Origin: an uncultured bacterium | GTDB lineage: Bacteria > Actinomycetota > Actinomycetes > S36-B12 > CAIYMF01 | Length of the DNA stretch: 64,000 nucleotides | Assembly: GCA_903927265.1 (NCBI GenBank) | Contig: CAIYMF010000296.1 | Coordinates: 1 to 64,000 of the forward strand | Direction of reading: 5' to 3' | Shown: positions 44,372 through 52,905 of the stretch, piece by piece | How positions within the stretch are numbered: position 1 is the stretch's first letter | How the letters are laid out: every line of letters starts with the position of its first letter | The notes under the pieces: generated by a model | What the model was told of the DNA's origin: nothing | What the model saw: the letters and a program-made list of their open reading frames with translations, nothing else | Database searches by the model: none | Translations under genes and position numbers: made by a program

Positions 44372-45739
44372 ATGAGCGTGACTACGGCTGACGGCCCCGA
44401 CGAAAACGAGCTCCCTGCGCCCGGCCGCTACCGCGTCCTCGTCACGTCGACCATCGCCTTTACGTTGATGTTCGCTGTCTGGCTGCAGTTTGGAATCCTG
44501 GGAATTCCCATCCAGAAGGAGTTCGGCCTCTCCGATACCGCCTTCTACTGGCTCACCGCGCTACCGGTTCTCAACGGCGCCATCTGGCGTCTGGGTACGG
44601 GCATTTTGGCCGACCGATGGGGCGGTCGCATCGTGATGACCGCTCTGCTCGTACTCGCCGCCATTCCCACCTACCTCCTCGCTGGCACCCATAACCCGAC
44701 GTTGCTGTTTGTGCTTGCATTCCTGATCGGCTTTGCCGGTAACTCGTTCAGCGCGGGTATCGCATGGAACAGCGCATGGTTCCCTCGGTCTCAGCAAGGC
44801 TTCGCGCTCGGGGTCTTTGGCGCTGGCAACGTCGGTGCCTCCATCACCAAACTGATTGGCCCGGCGATCATTGCCGGCACCGCAGGCGCCGCGTACTTTG
44901 GCGGTTTCGTCGGCGGAGGCTGGCGCTTGGTTCCCGTGATCTATGCGGTCGCACTCGTCGTGATGGCAGCGGTGCTGTGGTTCGTTGCCCCCAAGCCCGA
45001 CCGCACGCCCGGCAAGACAATTCCAGTGAGAGTGCAACTGCTACCCCTCAAGCACATGCGGGTGTGGCGATTCAGCCTCTACTACGTGGCGGTGTTTGGT
45101 GCCTATGTCGCACTGTCATCGGCGCTGCCCAAGTACTACGAAGTGCAATACGGAGTTGAGCTTTGGCAAGCGGGACTTCTCACCGCGCTCTTCATTTTCC
45201 CCGCCTCCCTGTTGCGACCGCTTGGCGGCTGGATGTCTGACAAAGTGGGCGCTCGTCGCATCATGTACTGGACGTTCGCTCTGATGCTCCTCACCACGGG
45301 CGTGCTCATGATGCCCAGCGGTTACATCACCATCGACGTCGCCACCTCCAAATCGGCCGACGGCACCGCGGAGGTCCTCCCATGGCATTTGGGCATGTGG
45401 CAATTCACCTTCGTGGTCGTCCTACTGGGCTGCTCGATGGGAATCGGCAAGGCCGCTGTCTACAAACACATTCCTGAGTACTTCCCTCACGACGTGGGTG
45501 CCGTCGGCGGACTCGTGGGGATGTTGGGTGCCCTTGGCGGCTTCTTCCTGCTGCCGGTCTTCGGGTATGCGGTTGCTCTCACGGGTATTCCCACGGCCGT
45601 GTTCGGGGTGTTGTTCCTGCTCACGCTGGCCTGCTCGATCTGGATGCACCTGACCGTGATTCGCATGCTGCACCGCAACTCCCCCGCACTCACCGACGAC
45701 TTCGAGCAACCCGTGCTCGTCAGCACGTCAGTCCACTGA
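44372..45739 (+). CDS. narK: Nitrate/nitrite transporter, NarK1-type
   Basis: A 455-residue major facilitator protein with about 12 membrane segments. The nitrate-signature region is FAGNSFSAGIAWNSAWFP, then GFALGVFGAGNVGASITK; a second copy occurs around GCSMGIGKAAVYKHIPEYFP and GAVGGLVGMLGALGGFFLP. It resembles the NarK1 branch (nitrate/proton symport). AAAGGAG precedes ATG 44372. It is divergent from the nar operon and 30 bases upstream of the second narK. Confidence 0.92.
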   Translation: MSVTTADGPDENELPAPGRYRVLVTSTIAFTLMFAVWLQFGILGIPIQKEFGLSDTAFYWLTALPVLNGAIWRLGTGILADRWGGRIVMTALLVLAAIPTYLLAGTHNPTLLFVLAFLIGFAGNSFSAGIAWNSAWFPRSQQGFALGVFGAGNVGASITKLIGPAIIAGTAGAAYFGGFVGGGWRLVPVIYAVALVVMAAVLWFVAPKPDRTPGKTIPVRVQLLPLKHMRVWRFSLYYVAVFGAYVALSSALPKYYEVQYGVELWQAGLLTALFIFPASLLRPLGGWMSDKVGARRIMYWTFALMLLTTGVLMMPSGYITIDVATSKSADGTAEVLPWHLGMWQFTFVVVLLGCSMGIGKAAVYKHIPEYFPHDVGAVGGLVGMLGALGGFFLLPVFGYAVALTGIPTAVFGVLFLLTLACSIWMHLTVIRMLHRNSPALTDDFEQPVLVSTSVH

Positions 45740-45769
45740 CATTCCAACAGACCGAGAGGACTAACTACG

Positions 45770-47179
45770 ATGAGCAGCACTTCTACAGAGACGCGCAAGG
45801 GCAACGAGTGGTTGACAGACTGGGATCCCGAGGATGAGCAGAAGTGGAATTCCTCGCTCGCCTGGCGCACCCTCACCATCACAACATTCGCCCTGACCCT
45901 GGCGTTCAGCACGTGGTTTCTCGCCAGCGCCATTGCGCCGAGCTTGACGAACCTCGGCTTCGACCTCAACAAGACTCAGTTGTACTGGTTGGTCGCCATG
46001 CCCGGACTCGCCGGCGGCGCCTTACGCCTGCTCTGGATGTGGCTTCCGCCGGTAATGGGAACTCGCAAGCTCGTCACACTGACAACCGCGCTGCTTCTGA
46101 TTCCTCTCATTGGTTGGGGTGTGGCCGTTCAGAACCCTGCTACCACGTTTACCACCTTTATGATTCTGGCGTTCCTCTCCGGAATCGGTGGCGGTGCCTT
46201 CTCAGGCTTCATGCCCAGCACTTCGTACTTCTTTCCACGTCGCAAGCAAGGAACAGCACTCGGTATCCAAGCGGGTATCGGCAACTTCGGCGTCTCCATT
46301 GTGCAATTCGTCACGCCATGGATCATTGGGTTCTCGCTGCTGGGCATCTTGGGAGCTTCGCAGCAGTTTCACGACCCCGCGAAGAACACCAATCGCGCAG
46401 TATGGGAGCAGAACGCCGCGTTCATCTACGTTCCGTTTGTCATCGTCGCGGCGATACTCGCGTGGACCATGCTCAAGAGCGTTCCGGTGCGTGCCAACTT
46501 CGGTCAGCAACTCGACATCTTCAAGAACGCTGACACCTGGTGGATGACAGCGCTGTATGTCATGACCTTTGGAATCTTCTCTGGACTGTCAGCCCAGTTC
46601 GGCCTGCTCATCAAGAATATCTACGGAGCAGGTAACCCCGCCATCGTCGCCACCGCAGCTGATGGTTCAACTTCGGTGCTTGTGCCGGGATACGCCGTAC
46701 CGCTTGCCTTGACGTTTGCCTTCATCGGTCCACTCGTCGGTGCCGGCGCACGGGTTGCCTTCAGCCCGCTTACCGACAAATACGGTGGAGCCAGGTGGAC
46801 GCTGGTGGCCGGGATCGGAATCCTGCTGTCGTTGCTGTTCACTCTCCAGCACGTGAATCCCGATCCGTCTCAAGGGGCTGAGGCTCTCACCAATGAGTTC
46901 CACCTGTTCCTCTACGGCTTCATCTCAATCTTTTTCTTCACCGGTATCGGCAATGCCTCGACGTTCAAGCAGTTGCCGATGATCTTCGAACGGCGTCAAG
47001 CCGGTGGCGTCATCGGGTGGGTGTCGGCTATCGCCGCTTTCGGACCATTCCTGTTCGGCATTGCACTCGCCAGCATGAGCGTGTCGGGCTTCCTGTGGAT
47101 TCTGGTGGCGTTCAGCCTCTTCTGTATCTCCATCACCTGGGTTCGCTACGCCCGTCCTGGTGCACCCAAACCGTCGTAA
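45770..47179 (+). CDS. narK2: Nitrate/nitrite transporter, NarK2-type
   Basis: A 469-residue major facilitator protein with signature GIGGGAFSGFMPSTSYFFP and QGTALGIQAGIGNFGVSIVQF, closer to the NarK2 branch (nitrate/nitrite antiport). The second motif is GFISIFFFTGIGNASTFKQLP. It follows the NarK1-type gene by 30 bases. A symporter plus an antiporter together would start and sustain nitrate respiration. Paralogue labels rest on motif pattern only. Confidence 0.9.
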   Translation: MSSTSTETRKGNEWLTDWDPEDEQKWNSSLAWRTLTITTFALTLAFSTWFLASAIAPSLTNLGFDLNKTQLYWLVAMPGLAGGALRLLWMWLPPVMGTRKLVTLTTALLLIPLIGWGVAVQNPATTFTTFMILAFLSGIGGGAFSGFMPSTSYFFPRRKQGTALGIQAGIGNFGVSIVQFVTPWIIGFSLLGILGASQQFHDPAKNTNRAVWEQNAAFIYVPFVIVAAILAWTMLKSVPVRANFGQQLDIFKNADTWWMTALYVMTFGIFSGLSAQFGLLIKNIYGAGNPAIVATAADGSTSVLVPGYAVPLALTFAFIGPLVGAGARVAFSPLTDKYGGARWTLVAGIGILLSLLFTLQHVNPDPSQGAEALTNEFHLFLYGFISIFFFTGIGNASTFKQLPMIFERRQAGGVIGWVSAIAAFGPFLFGIALASMSVSGFLWILVAFSLFCISITWVRYARPGAPKPS

Positions 47180-47273
47180 GCAACCCCGGCCAACCCCTCA
47201 CCAAACGAGTAAGAAATTGGCTAAGAAAACCCTAAGCGCCACGCGTTAACGGGTAACCGTCGCCAGCATCCTC

Positions 47274-47279
47274 TAGCAT
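47274..47279 (+). promoter_or_regulatory. Possible -10 element of a leaderless GGDEF-EAL transcript
   Basis: TAGCAT lies five bases before the GTG at 47285. No ribosome binding site is seen before this GTG, so transcription may start at the initiation codon. Confidence 0.35.
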
Positions 47280-47284
47280 GAATC

Positions 47285-49555
47285 GTGCCCGAGATCACGC
47301 CAGTCAACCGCGTTCAACCGCGGCGCGTGCTTGGCCTGCTCGCGCTCGATGCTGCCGGGGCGATAGCGCTAGCTGTCATCCTCGGAGCAGCGGCTCACGA
47401 CAGTGTGCTCGCCATCGGTTTCGTTCCCGTGTGGGTACCCGCCGCCGCCATTGGCATCATCGCCTTTATCCCCGCGTGGCGGTGGCCGATCTGGCTGGTG
47501 GTGGTCGCTGCCGTGTCAGTCGTGGTGATTCTTCCCACCGGCACCCCACCGCTCACCATCGCCTTCCGAGTCGTCGGAGACGCACTGGTGGTCGCTGTCG
47601 CAGCACTGGCCGTTCGCCGACTTACTCATCTTCCGCTGCGTTCACTGCGAGACGCGCTCACCCTCATCGCTGTCGCCGCGGGGGTCGGGCTCGCTCGCAG
47701 CATCCTCGCGCTGGTCACGTTCCAGTTGCTGGCGGCCCCCGGCGCCAACCCGGCCGTTCTTCCTGTTTCCTTCGGCCTCTCCGGAGCCATAGGAATGCTG
47801 ACCCTGATGCCCATGATGGCGTTGGCCATCCGTCGAGAATCGTGGCAGTCGTGGACTCCGCGCTCACTGCTCGCCTCGGTGCTCGGTCTGGCAAGTATCA
47901 GCCTGGCTACCTGCCTGGTCTTCCTGCAGCCAGCTGAATCATGGCCACTCGGAACGGCCTTCCTGCTCATTCCCCTGCTCATGTTGATGGCCCTACGACG
48001 GCAACAATTCCCACTGGCACTCACACTGTCGGTCGTCGCTCTGCTGACGACCTACGCCACCGCGACGAATCAAGGACCGCTCGGCGAACAGATTGAAGAG
48101 CACCCTGATCCGCGACTCGTCATGCTCAACACGCTGCTGTTCCTTGTGGCGATCCCCGCGACGGCATGGGTCCTCACCGCCGCCCTAGCCCAGGTGCGCG
48201 ACTCTACTGACCTACTTGTCGAAGCGGAGCAGGATGCGCGCGTCAATGCGAACACCGATCCCGCTACTGGCCTTCGCAGTAGATCGTGGGTCACGCGACG
48301 CATTCAGACACTCCTCGAGACATCGGTGCCAAAGTCCGGCGCCTGCGCAGTAATGTTCGTTGACTTCAGCGAGTTCGAACTCGTACGTAGTTCACTGGGC
48401 TATGAGGCCGCCGATGGATTGCTGCGCGACATTGGCGCCGAAATAGCCGACGCCACGAACAGCACGGGCAAACTCGGTCGCTTCGACGGAGACCGACTTC
48501 TACTCGTCCTGGACGAACCGGTCGATTCAGAGCGCCTCTCGCAACTTGCACTGTCGACGCTCGCCGTGATTCGCAAAGAACGCAGCATCGGCGGAAGTCG
48601 GCTTTCGCGCGAAGGTTCCGTGGGGATTGCCGTATCCACCGAAACGTCCACCCCAGCCTCGATGCTGCGCAACGCCGACTTGGCCCTCGCCGTCGCGGCC
48701 GGTCAACGCAGCCCTGGCTGGAGAGTCTTCGAGGATGCCGATGACACCTCGACCGGCGCGCTCGAACTCGAGAGCGATATTCGGCGAGGACTTGATGCGG
48801 GTGAATTCGTTCCCTACTACCAACCGCAGGTCCTTCTCGTCGACGCGACAGTCATCGGCTACGAAGCACTCATCCGCTGGAATCACCCCACACGTGGCGT
48901 CCTTTCCCCGGCCGACTTCCTGCCGGCGGCGGAACGTTCCGGGTTGGTGTCGGCGTTGGGCGAGCACATGCTCGAACAGATTTGCCAGCGGTTGCGCGAC
49001 GAGCCCGACCTACCCGTTGTGTCGTTCAACCTCTCAGCCACCGAGCTCGCCGATCCGTTGTGGGCCGCGATTCTCGCTGGTATTGCTGACGCACACGGAA
49101 TTTCAGCTGGTCGACTCGCGGTCGAACTGACCGAGACCACCATCTTCCGAATCACCGAAGATTCACGGCGAGCAGTACTACGACTGACCGGCGCAGGGAT
49201 GGCCTTGCACGTCGATGATTTCGGCACCGGCTTTTCCTCGGTCTCGCATCTGCGCGACATGCCCGTGAGCGGGCTCAAACTGGACCGCTCTTTTGTGGCC
49301 GCACTCGACACCGGTGGCGAACAGGCCCTGGCACTCGTGACTGGTCTCGCGGGCCTGGCCAATGGACTCGGACTCGTCACCATCGCCGAAGGCGTCGAAA
49401 CCCCGTCACAAGCTGAGGCACTCCTTGGCGCCGGCTGGATTGCCGCTCAGGGATACCTCTACGGCCGACCCGCACCCGAACCCACGGCCCATCGCATTCA
49501 CCCGTCAACAACCACGCCGACGTACCCCGCCTCGACCACAGCAGCCAACAGCTGA
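47285..49555 (+). CDS. Membrane GGDEF-EAL protein with a degenerate GGDEF site
   Basis: A 756-residue c-di-GMP signalling protein. The first 300 residues hold about eight hydrophobic segments, resembling a MASE1-type sensor. The GGDEF domain has DGDRL (residues 401-405) in place of GGDEF, so diguanylate cyclase activity is unlikely. The EAL domain is intact: EALIRW (527-532), NLSA, ELTET, DDFGTG, LKLDRSF and IAEGVET, so it should be a phosphodiesterase. The start is GTG 47285. Its 3' end overlaps the convergent HMA gene by 58 bases. Confidence 0.9.
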   Translation: MPEITPVNRVQPRRVLGLLALDAAGAIALAVILGAAAHDSVLAIGFVPVWVPAAAIGIIAFIPAWRWPIWLVVVAAVSVVVILPTGTPPLTIAFRVVGDALVVAVAALAVRRLTHLPLRSLRDALTLIAVAAGVGLARSILALVTFQLLAAPGANPAVLPVSFGLSGAIGMLTLMPMMALAIRRESWQSWTPRSLLASVLGLASISLATCLVFLQPAESWPLGTAFLLIPLLMLMALRRQQFPLALTLSVVALLTTYATATNQGPLGEQIEEHPDPRLVMLNTLLFLVAIPATAWVLTAALAQVRDSTDLLVEAEQDARVNANTDPATGLRSRSWVTRRIQTLLETSVPKSGACAVMFVDFSEFELVRSSLGYEAADGLLRDIGAEIADATNSTGKLGRFDGDRLLLVLDEPVDSERLSQLALSTLAVIRKERSIGGSRLSREGSVGIAVSTETSTPASMLRNADLALAVAAGQRSPGWRVFEDADDTSTGALELESDIRRGLDAGEFVPYYQPQVLLVDATVIGYEALIRWNHPTRGVLSPADFLPAAERSGLVSALGEHMLEQICQRLRDEPDLPVVSFNLSATELADPLWAAILAGIADAHGISAGRLAVELTETTIFRITEDSRRAVLRLTGAGMALHVDDFGTGFSSVSHLRDMPVSGLKLDRSFVAALDTGGEQALALVTGLAGLANGLGLVTIAEGVETPSQAEALLGAGWIAAQGYLYGRPAPEPTAHRIHPSTTTPTYPASTTAANS

Positions 49556-49716
49556 GCGTCTGTCACTGCCTCCGCAGCCACCACTGCACACCGCCCCGAC
49601 TTGAGATTCGTCCGCGAGGACACCACTCCGGGCACGTCCTCCACGCAGTCGTCAACAAGTATCGAGCATGAGGCGCAGTGCATGCCGGTGATCTCAATTT
49701 CGACGGTTCGGTTCAT
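49498..49716 (-). CDS. Small heavy-metal-associated (CopZ-like) protein
   Basis: A 72-residue HMA-domain protein with GMHCASC near the N-terminus, the metal-binding motif of copper chaperones, and a ferredoxin-like fold pattern. It begins 16 bases after the TauE/cupredoxin gene on the same strand, so both likely act in copper handling. Its last 58 bases overlap the 3' end of the GGDEF-EAL gene on the other strand. Confidence 0.88.
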   Translation of the reverse strand: MNRTVEIEITGMHCASCSILVDDCVEDVPGVVSSRTNLKSGRCAVVAAEAVTDAQLLAAVVEAGYVGVVVDG

Positions 49717-49732
49717 CGTCGGCGTTCCCCGC

Positions 49733-50782
49733 TCACGACACGGTGATGGTGCCGCTGTACATGCCCATGGAACACGAGATGGGAATGTCGCCGGCAGCCA
49801 GCGTGCCGAGGTCGATTTCAGTATCTCCCGAATCTGGTAGCACCACCTGCTTACCCAGCGATGGGAAGACGGTGTCAACGATGCAGGAGCGAGTGTGATC
49901 GGTGTGGAAGACAACCTTGGTAGGTACTCCCGCCTTCGCCAAGATCACTTGCGGTGAGTAGCCGTCAGACCGGGCGTCGATGCGCAGTACCTGCACACCG
50001 TTCACAGGCGTAGGGGCAGCTGCCGTCGATGCCGGCCCTGACCGTGAGCCCATGACCGACGCCGCAACCGTCTGTGCCGTGACCGACGAGCCCAGCGCCG
50101 TCAGGCTTGCGTTCAGCGTCACTAACCCCATCAGCACGATCACGACACCGAGAATGACCGACATCGCGCGGTTATCCGGTGACACGTAACGCTGGGCTAG
50201 CAATCCGTAGGCCGCAAACATCGGAACAGTTCCCAGCACGAACACACCCATCACGGCTCCACCCGCCGCCGCCGAGCCCGCTGTCGCCGCGAGCAACATG
50301 ATCGAGATGGTGACTCCGCAGGGAATGAGCACCGTGGCCAAGCCCAGCAGGAAGGGCGCGAACGCCGACTGTGACCTCGTGCTTTTGCGCACAACGCGCG
50401 TCCACGATTCGGGCGGCGTGAACCGAATGTCGCGGAAGCCCGCCACACCTGCGGCTCCGAGCCCGAGCATGATCATCACCGCGGCTGCGAGCAGCTGAGC
50501 AAAGCCACCGATGCGGGCATCAATGGCGAAGAAGGAACCAAGCGCACCCAAGAGCACGCCAACCACGACGAGAATGACGAACTTGCCGACCAGAAAGCCA
50601 CCGACGGGCACGAGGTCCTCGGCCACAGACGACCTCGTGTCTACGGCGACCGCTCCCACTGCGGCCTCGTCAGCCGCGCGCTTTTGCCGGTTGATCAGAC
50701 CGACGAGCAAACCTCCCTGAGCGACGGCACACGTGGTCGCACCAGCTAGAAGCCCGGCACCGAAAATGGCGAACCAGTTCAT
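49733..50782 (-). CDS. TauE/SafE or DsbD-like membrane protein fused to a cupredoxin-like domain
   Basis: A 349-residue protein. About six membrane segments come first (LLAGATTCAVAQGGLLVGL with a Cys in helix one, and FLLGLATVLIPCGVTISIML with a Pro-Cys pair typical of DsbD/CcdA-like and SafE-like proteins). The last 85 residues form an external beta domain with Cys in HTRSCIVDTVF and SCSMGMYSGTITV near the end, like the cupredoxin-like EfeO/CopC-type modules. With the HMA gene next to it, transport or delivery of copper to the outer face is inferred. It starts at ATG 50782, divergent from tetR. Confidence 0.8.
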   Translation of the reverse strand: MNWFAIFGAGLLAGATTCAVAQGGLLVGLINRQKRAADEAAVGAVAVDTRSSVAEDLVPVGGFLVGKFVILVVVGVLLGALGSFFAIDARIGGFAQLLAAAVMIMLGLGAAGVAGFRDIRFTPPESWTRVVRKSTRSQSAFAPFLLGLATVLIPCGVTISIMLLAATAGSAAAGGAVMGVFVLGTVPMFAAYGLLAQRYVSPDNRAMSVILGVVIVLMGLVTLNASLTALGSSVTAQTVAASVMGSRSGPASTAAAPTPVNGVQVLRIDARSDGYSPQVILAKAGVPTKVVFHTDHTRSCIVDTVFPSLGKQVVLPDSGDTEIDLGTLAAGDIPISCSMGMYSGTITVS

Positions 50783-50867
50783 TGACTACTCCTCACTCCT
50801 TCGAGGGTATCTCGCCCTCCCTTACGCCACCTACGACCAAGGCCGTCCGAGTGACAGGGCATTTCTC

Positions 50868-50899
50868 TTGACTGATGAGCATTTATGACTAATAGTCAT
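50868..50899 (+). promoter_or_regulatory. tetR promoter with an overlapping 15-bp palindromic operator
   Basis: TTGACT (50868-50873) and TAATAG (50890-50895) are spaced by 16 bases. The perfect palindrome ATGACTA-A-TAGTCAT (50885-50899) covers the -10 region. Transcription would start at about 50902-50903, at the GTG of tetR. This layout is typical of an autorepressor site. Confidence 0.65.
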
Positions 50900-50902
50900 T
50901 TC

Positions 50903-51577
50903 GTGACCACTCCCCTCGCCTCCAAACGCGATCGCACCCGCAATGCGCTGTTGATTGCCGCCCAGCATCTCTGCCTGGAAAACCCCGGATCCCCACTCAC
51001 TGTGTCCGCGGTGACCGGCCGGGCCGACATGGCCCACGGAACCTTCTACAACCATTTCGAATCGATCGAGAATCTCCTCGACGGAATCGGACTGCTGCTG
51101 CTCGCCGAACACTCCCGCCTGATCGCCAGTGTCACGGCCGGCCTCACCGACCCTGTGTCGGTGTTTGCTTTGTCTACGCGTCAGACATTGCGACTCGTGA
51201 CAGACGGACATGGATACGGACTGATCCTCTTTGACTCCGGACTCCCCGTCGACCGCTTCCTCGGTGGCCTGCGCTATCGCATGGGCACCGACGTGCTTGA
51301 AGGACTTCGTAGCGAGCGCTTCCGCGTTCACGACGCCGAAGTGGCGATTAGCATGATCGCCGGCTCGGTGCTCGGAGTCGCTCTCGACCTGCATCGCACC
51401 ACACTTCGGCCCAGCGCGATCGAATCGGCAACTGAACGCATGCTCACATCCTTGGGAGTGAATGTGCGCACCGCAGCGCGAGTCGCACATGAGCCGTTCA
51501 CCTTCGTGCCACCACGTCCCCTTCCGCTCACTTCGCTTCCCCACACACTCTCGTCGCGTCAGGAAGGTGTGGTCTAG
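50903..51577 (+). CDS. TetR-family regulator
   Basis: A 224-residue TetR-type repressor with N-terminal HTH (LTVSAVTGRADMAHGTFYNHF) and an all-helical ligand domain. The ATG at 50885 gives six more residues but lies inside the palindromic operator and -10 region, so GTG 50903 is preferred and the message would be leaderless. The next gene starts on the last base of its stop codon, so regulator and enzymes are one operon, probably induced by the pathway substrate. Confidence 0.88.
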   Translation: MTTPLASKRDRTRNALLIAAQHLCLENPGSPLTVSAVTGRADMAHGTFYNHFESIENLLDGIGLLLLAEHSRLIASVTAGLTDPVSVFALSTRQTLRLVTDGHGYGLILFDSGLPVDRFLGGLRYRMGTDVLEGLRSERFRVHDAEVAISMIAGSVLGVALDLHRTTLRPSAIESATERMLTSLGVNVRTAARVAHEPFTFVPPRPLPLTSLPHTLSSRQEGVV

Positions 51578-52905
51578 TGGGCGCCCCCACTACTGCGCCA
51601 GGCGGTACGTATCGCCGTGGTGAGCCCGGTTACGAAGGCACCCGGCTCGCGATGATGTGGAACACCAACGTGCCCGACCGCTTTCCCGACGTCATCGTCC
51701 AGGCCAACGACGAGGCTGACGCCGTCGCGGCAGTCAAGGATGCAGCGACCAAGGGCATGCGCATCGCCGTGAAATCCGGAGGCCACAGTTGGTCGGGCAA
51801 TCACGTACGTGAGGGAGGACTTCTGCTTGATGTGTCGCGCCTTGATTCGGTGACGATTGATAAGGCTGGCATGACCGCCGTCGCTGGCGCCGGATCAGGG
51901 GGCAGTGTGGTGGCAGCGGCTCTGGGGAAGGAAGGACTGTTCTTCCCCGCCGGACATTGTCTGGGAGTTCGACTCGGCGGTTACCTGCTTCAGGGAGGCT
52001 TCGGCTGGAACGGACGCGTACTTGGACCTGCCTGCCAGAGCGTGATCGGTATCGACTACATCGACGCCGAGGGAACCGCGCGGCACTCGAGTGAGACCGA
52101 GAACCCTGACATGTTGTGGGCTGCCCGCGGTGCCGGGCCTGCCTTCTTTGGAGTCGTGCTGCGATTTCATTTGCGCCTCTACCCGAAGCCACGGTTTCTT
52201 GGGGTGACTGCCGCGAGTTACTCCATCGACCACTTCGACGAGGTGCTCAGTTGGGCACATCACATTGGTCGAGAGGTACCACCATCGGTTGATCTCAACC
52301 TGATGACATCACGCAATCCCAAGCTCATCCGCGGGCAGGGCATCGAAGTCGCCGCTCCGGTGTTCGAAGACTCGTGGTCGAAAGCGCGCAGCGCCACATC
52401 GTTCATGAGCGCTCGACCGCGCGGCGCGAAACTCGTGATTCCGTTGACCAAGGTGCCATTGTCGCGGCTCTACCACCAGGTGATGACGCATTACCCATCG
52501 AACACTCACTGGGTCTCCGACAACATGTGGACGCACGCGTCATACGAAGAACTGCGACCGGGGCTACACCGCGTCGTCGACACGATGCCGCAGCGGCCCT
52601 CACATATGTTGTGGATGAACTGGATGCCGCCCGAGTCGCGCCCCGATATGGCGTATTCAGTTGAGGACGACTACTACATCTCCCTGTACGGCGGGTGGAA
52701 CCACCCTCATGAAGCCGCAGCCACGGCGCGCTGGGCTCCCGACCGTATCGCCGAGATGAGCCACCTCTCCACCGGAAGTCAGTTGGCCGATGACCCCGGT
52801 CACCCCGCCCGCGTGATCGCCGAGCCCAACCTCGATCGCCTTGCCGGCCTACGTTCCACTCACGACCCGAGCGGACGCTTTCAACCATGGATTGGACACG
52901 CGTGA
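51577..52905 (+). CDS. BBE-like FAD-linked oxidase, probably bicovalently flavinylated
   Basis: A 442-residue flavoprotein of the berberine-bridge-enzyme/VAO type. The FAD domain has His70 in SGGHSWSG and Cys128 in AGHCLGVRLGGYLLQGGFG, the two positions that bind FAD covalently in this family. The C-terminal BBE segment ends DPSGRFQPW. Such enzymes oxidise alcohols, sugars or phenolic and alkaloid substrates with O2. The GTG start at 51577 shares a base with the tetR stop. Its end overlaps the next gene by 19 bases. Confidence 0.88.
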   Translation: MGAPTTAPGGTYRRGEPGYEGTRLAMMWNTNVPDRFPDVIVQANDEADAVAAVKDAATKGMRIAVKSGGHSWSGNHVREGGLLLDVSRLDSVTIDKAGMTAVAGAGSGGSVVAAALGKEGLFFPAGHCLGVRLGGYLLQGGFGWNGRVLGPACQSVIGIDYIDAEGTARHSSETENPDMLWAARGAGPAFFGVVLRFHLRLYPKPRFLGVTAASYSIDHFDEVLSWAHHIGREVPPSVDLNLMTSRNPKLIRGQGIEVAAPVFEDSWSKARSATSFMSARPRGAKLVIPLTKVPLSRLYHQVMTHYPSNTHWVSDNMWTHASYEELRPGLHRVVDTMPQRPSHMLWMNWMPPESRPDMAYSVEDDYYISLYGGWNHPHEAAATARWAPDRIAEMSHLSTGSQLADDPGHPARVIAEPNLDRLAGLRSTHDPSGRFQPWIGHA

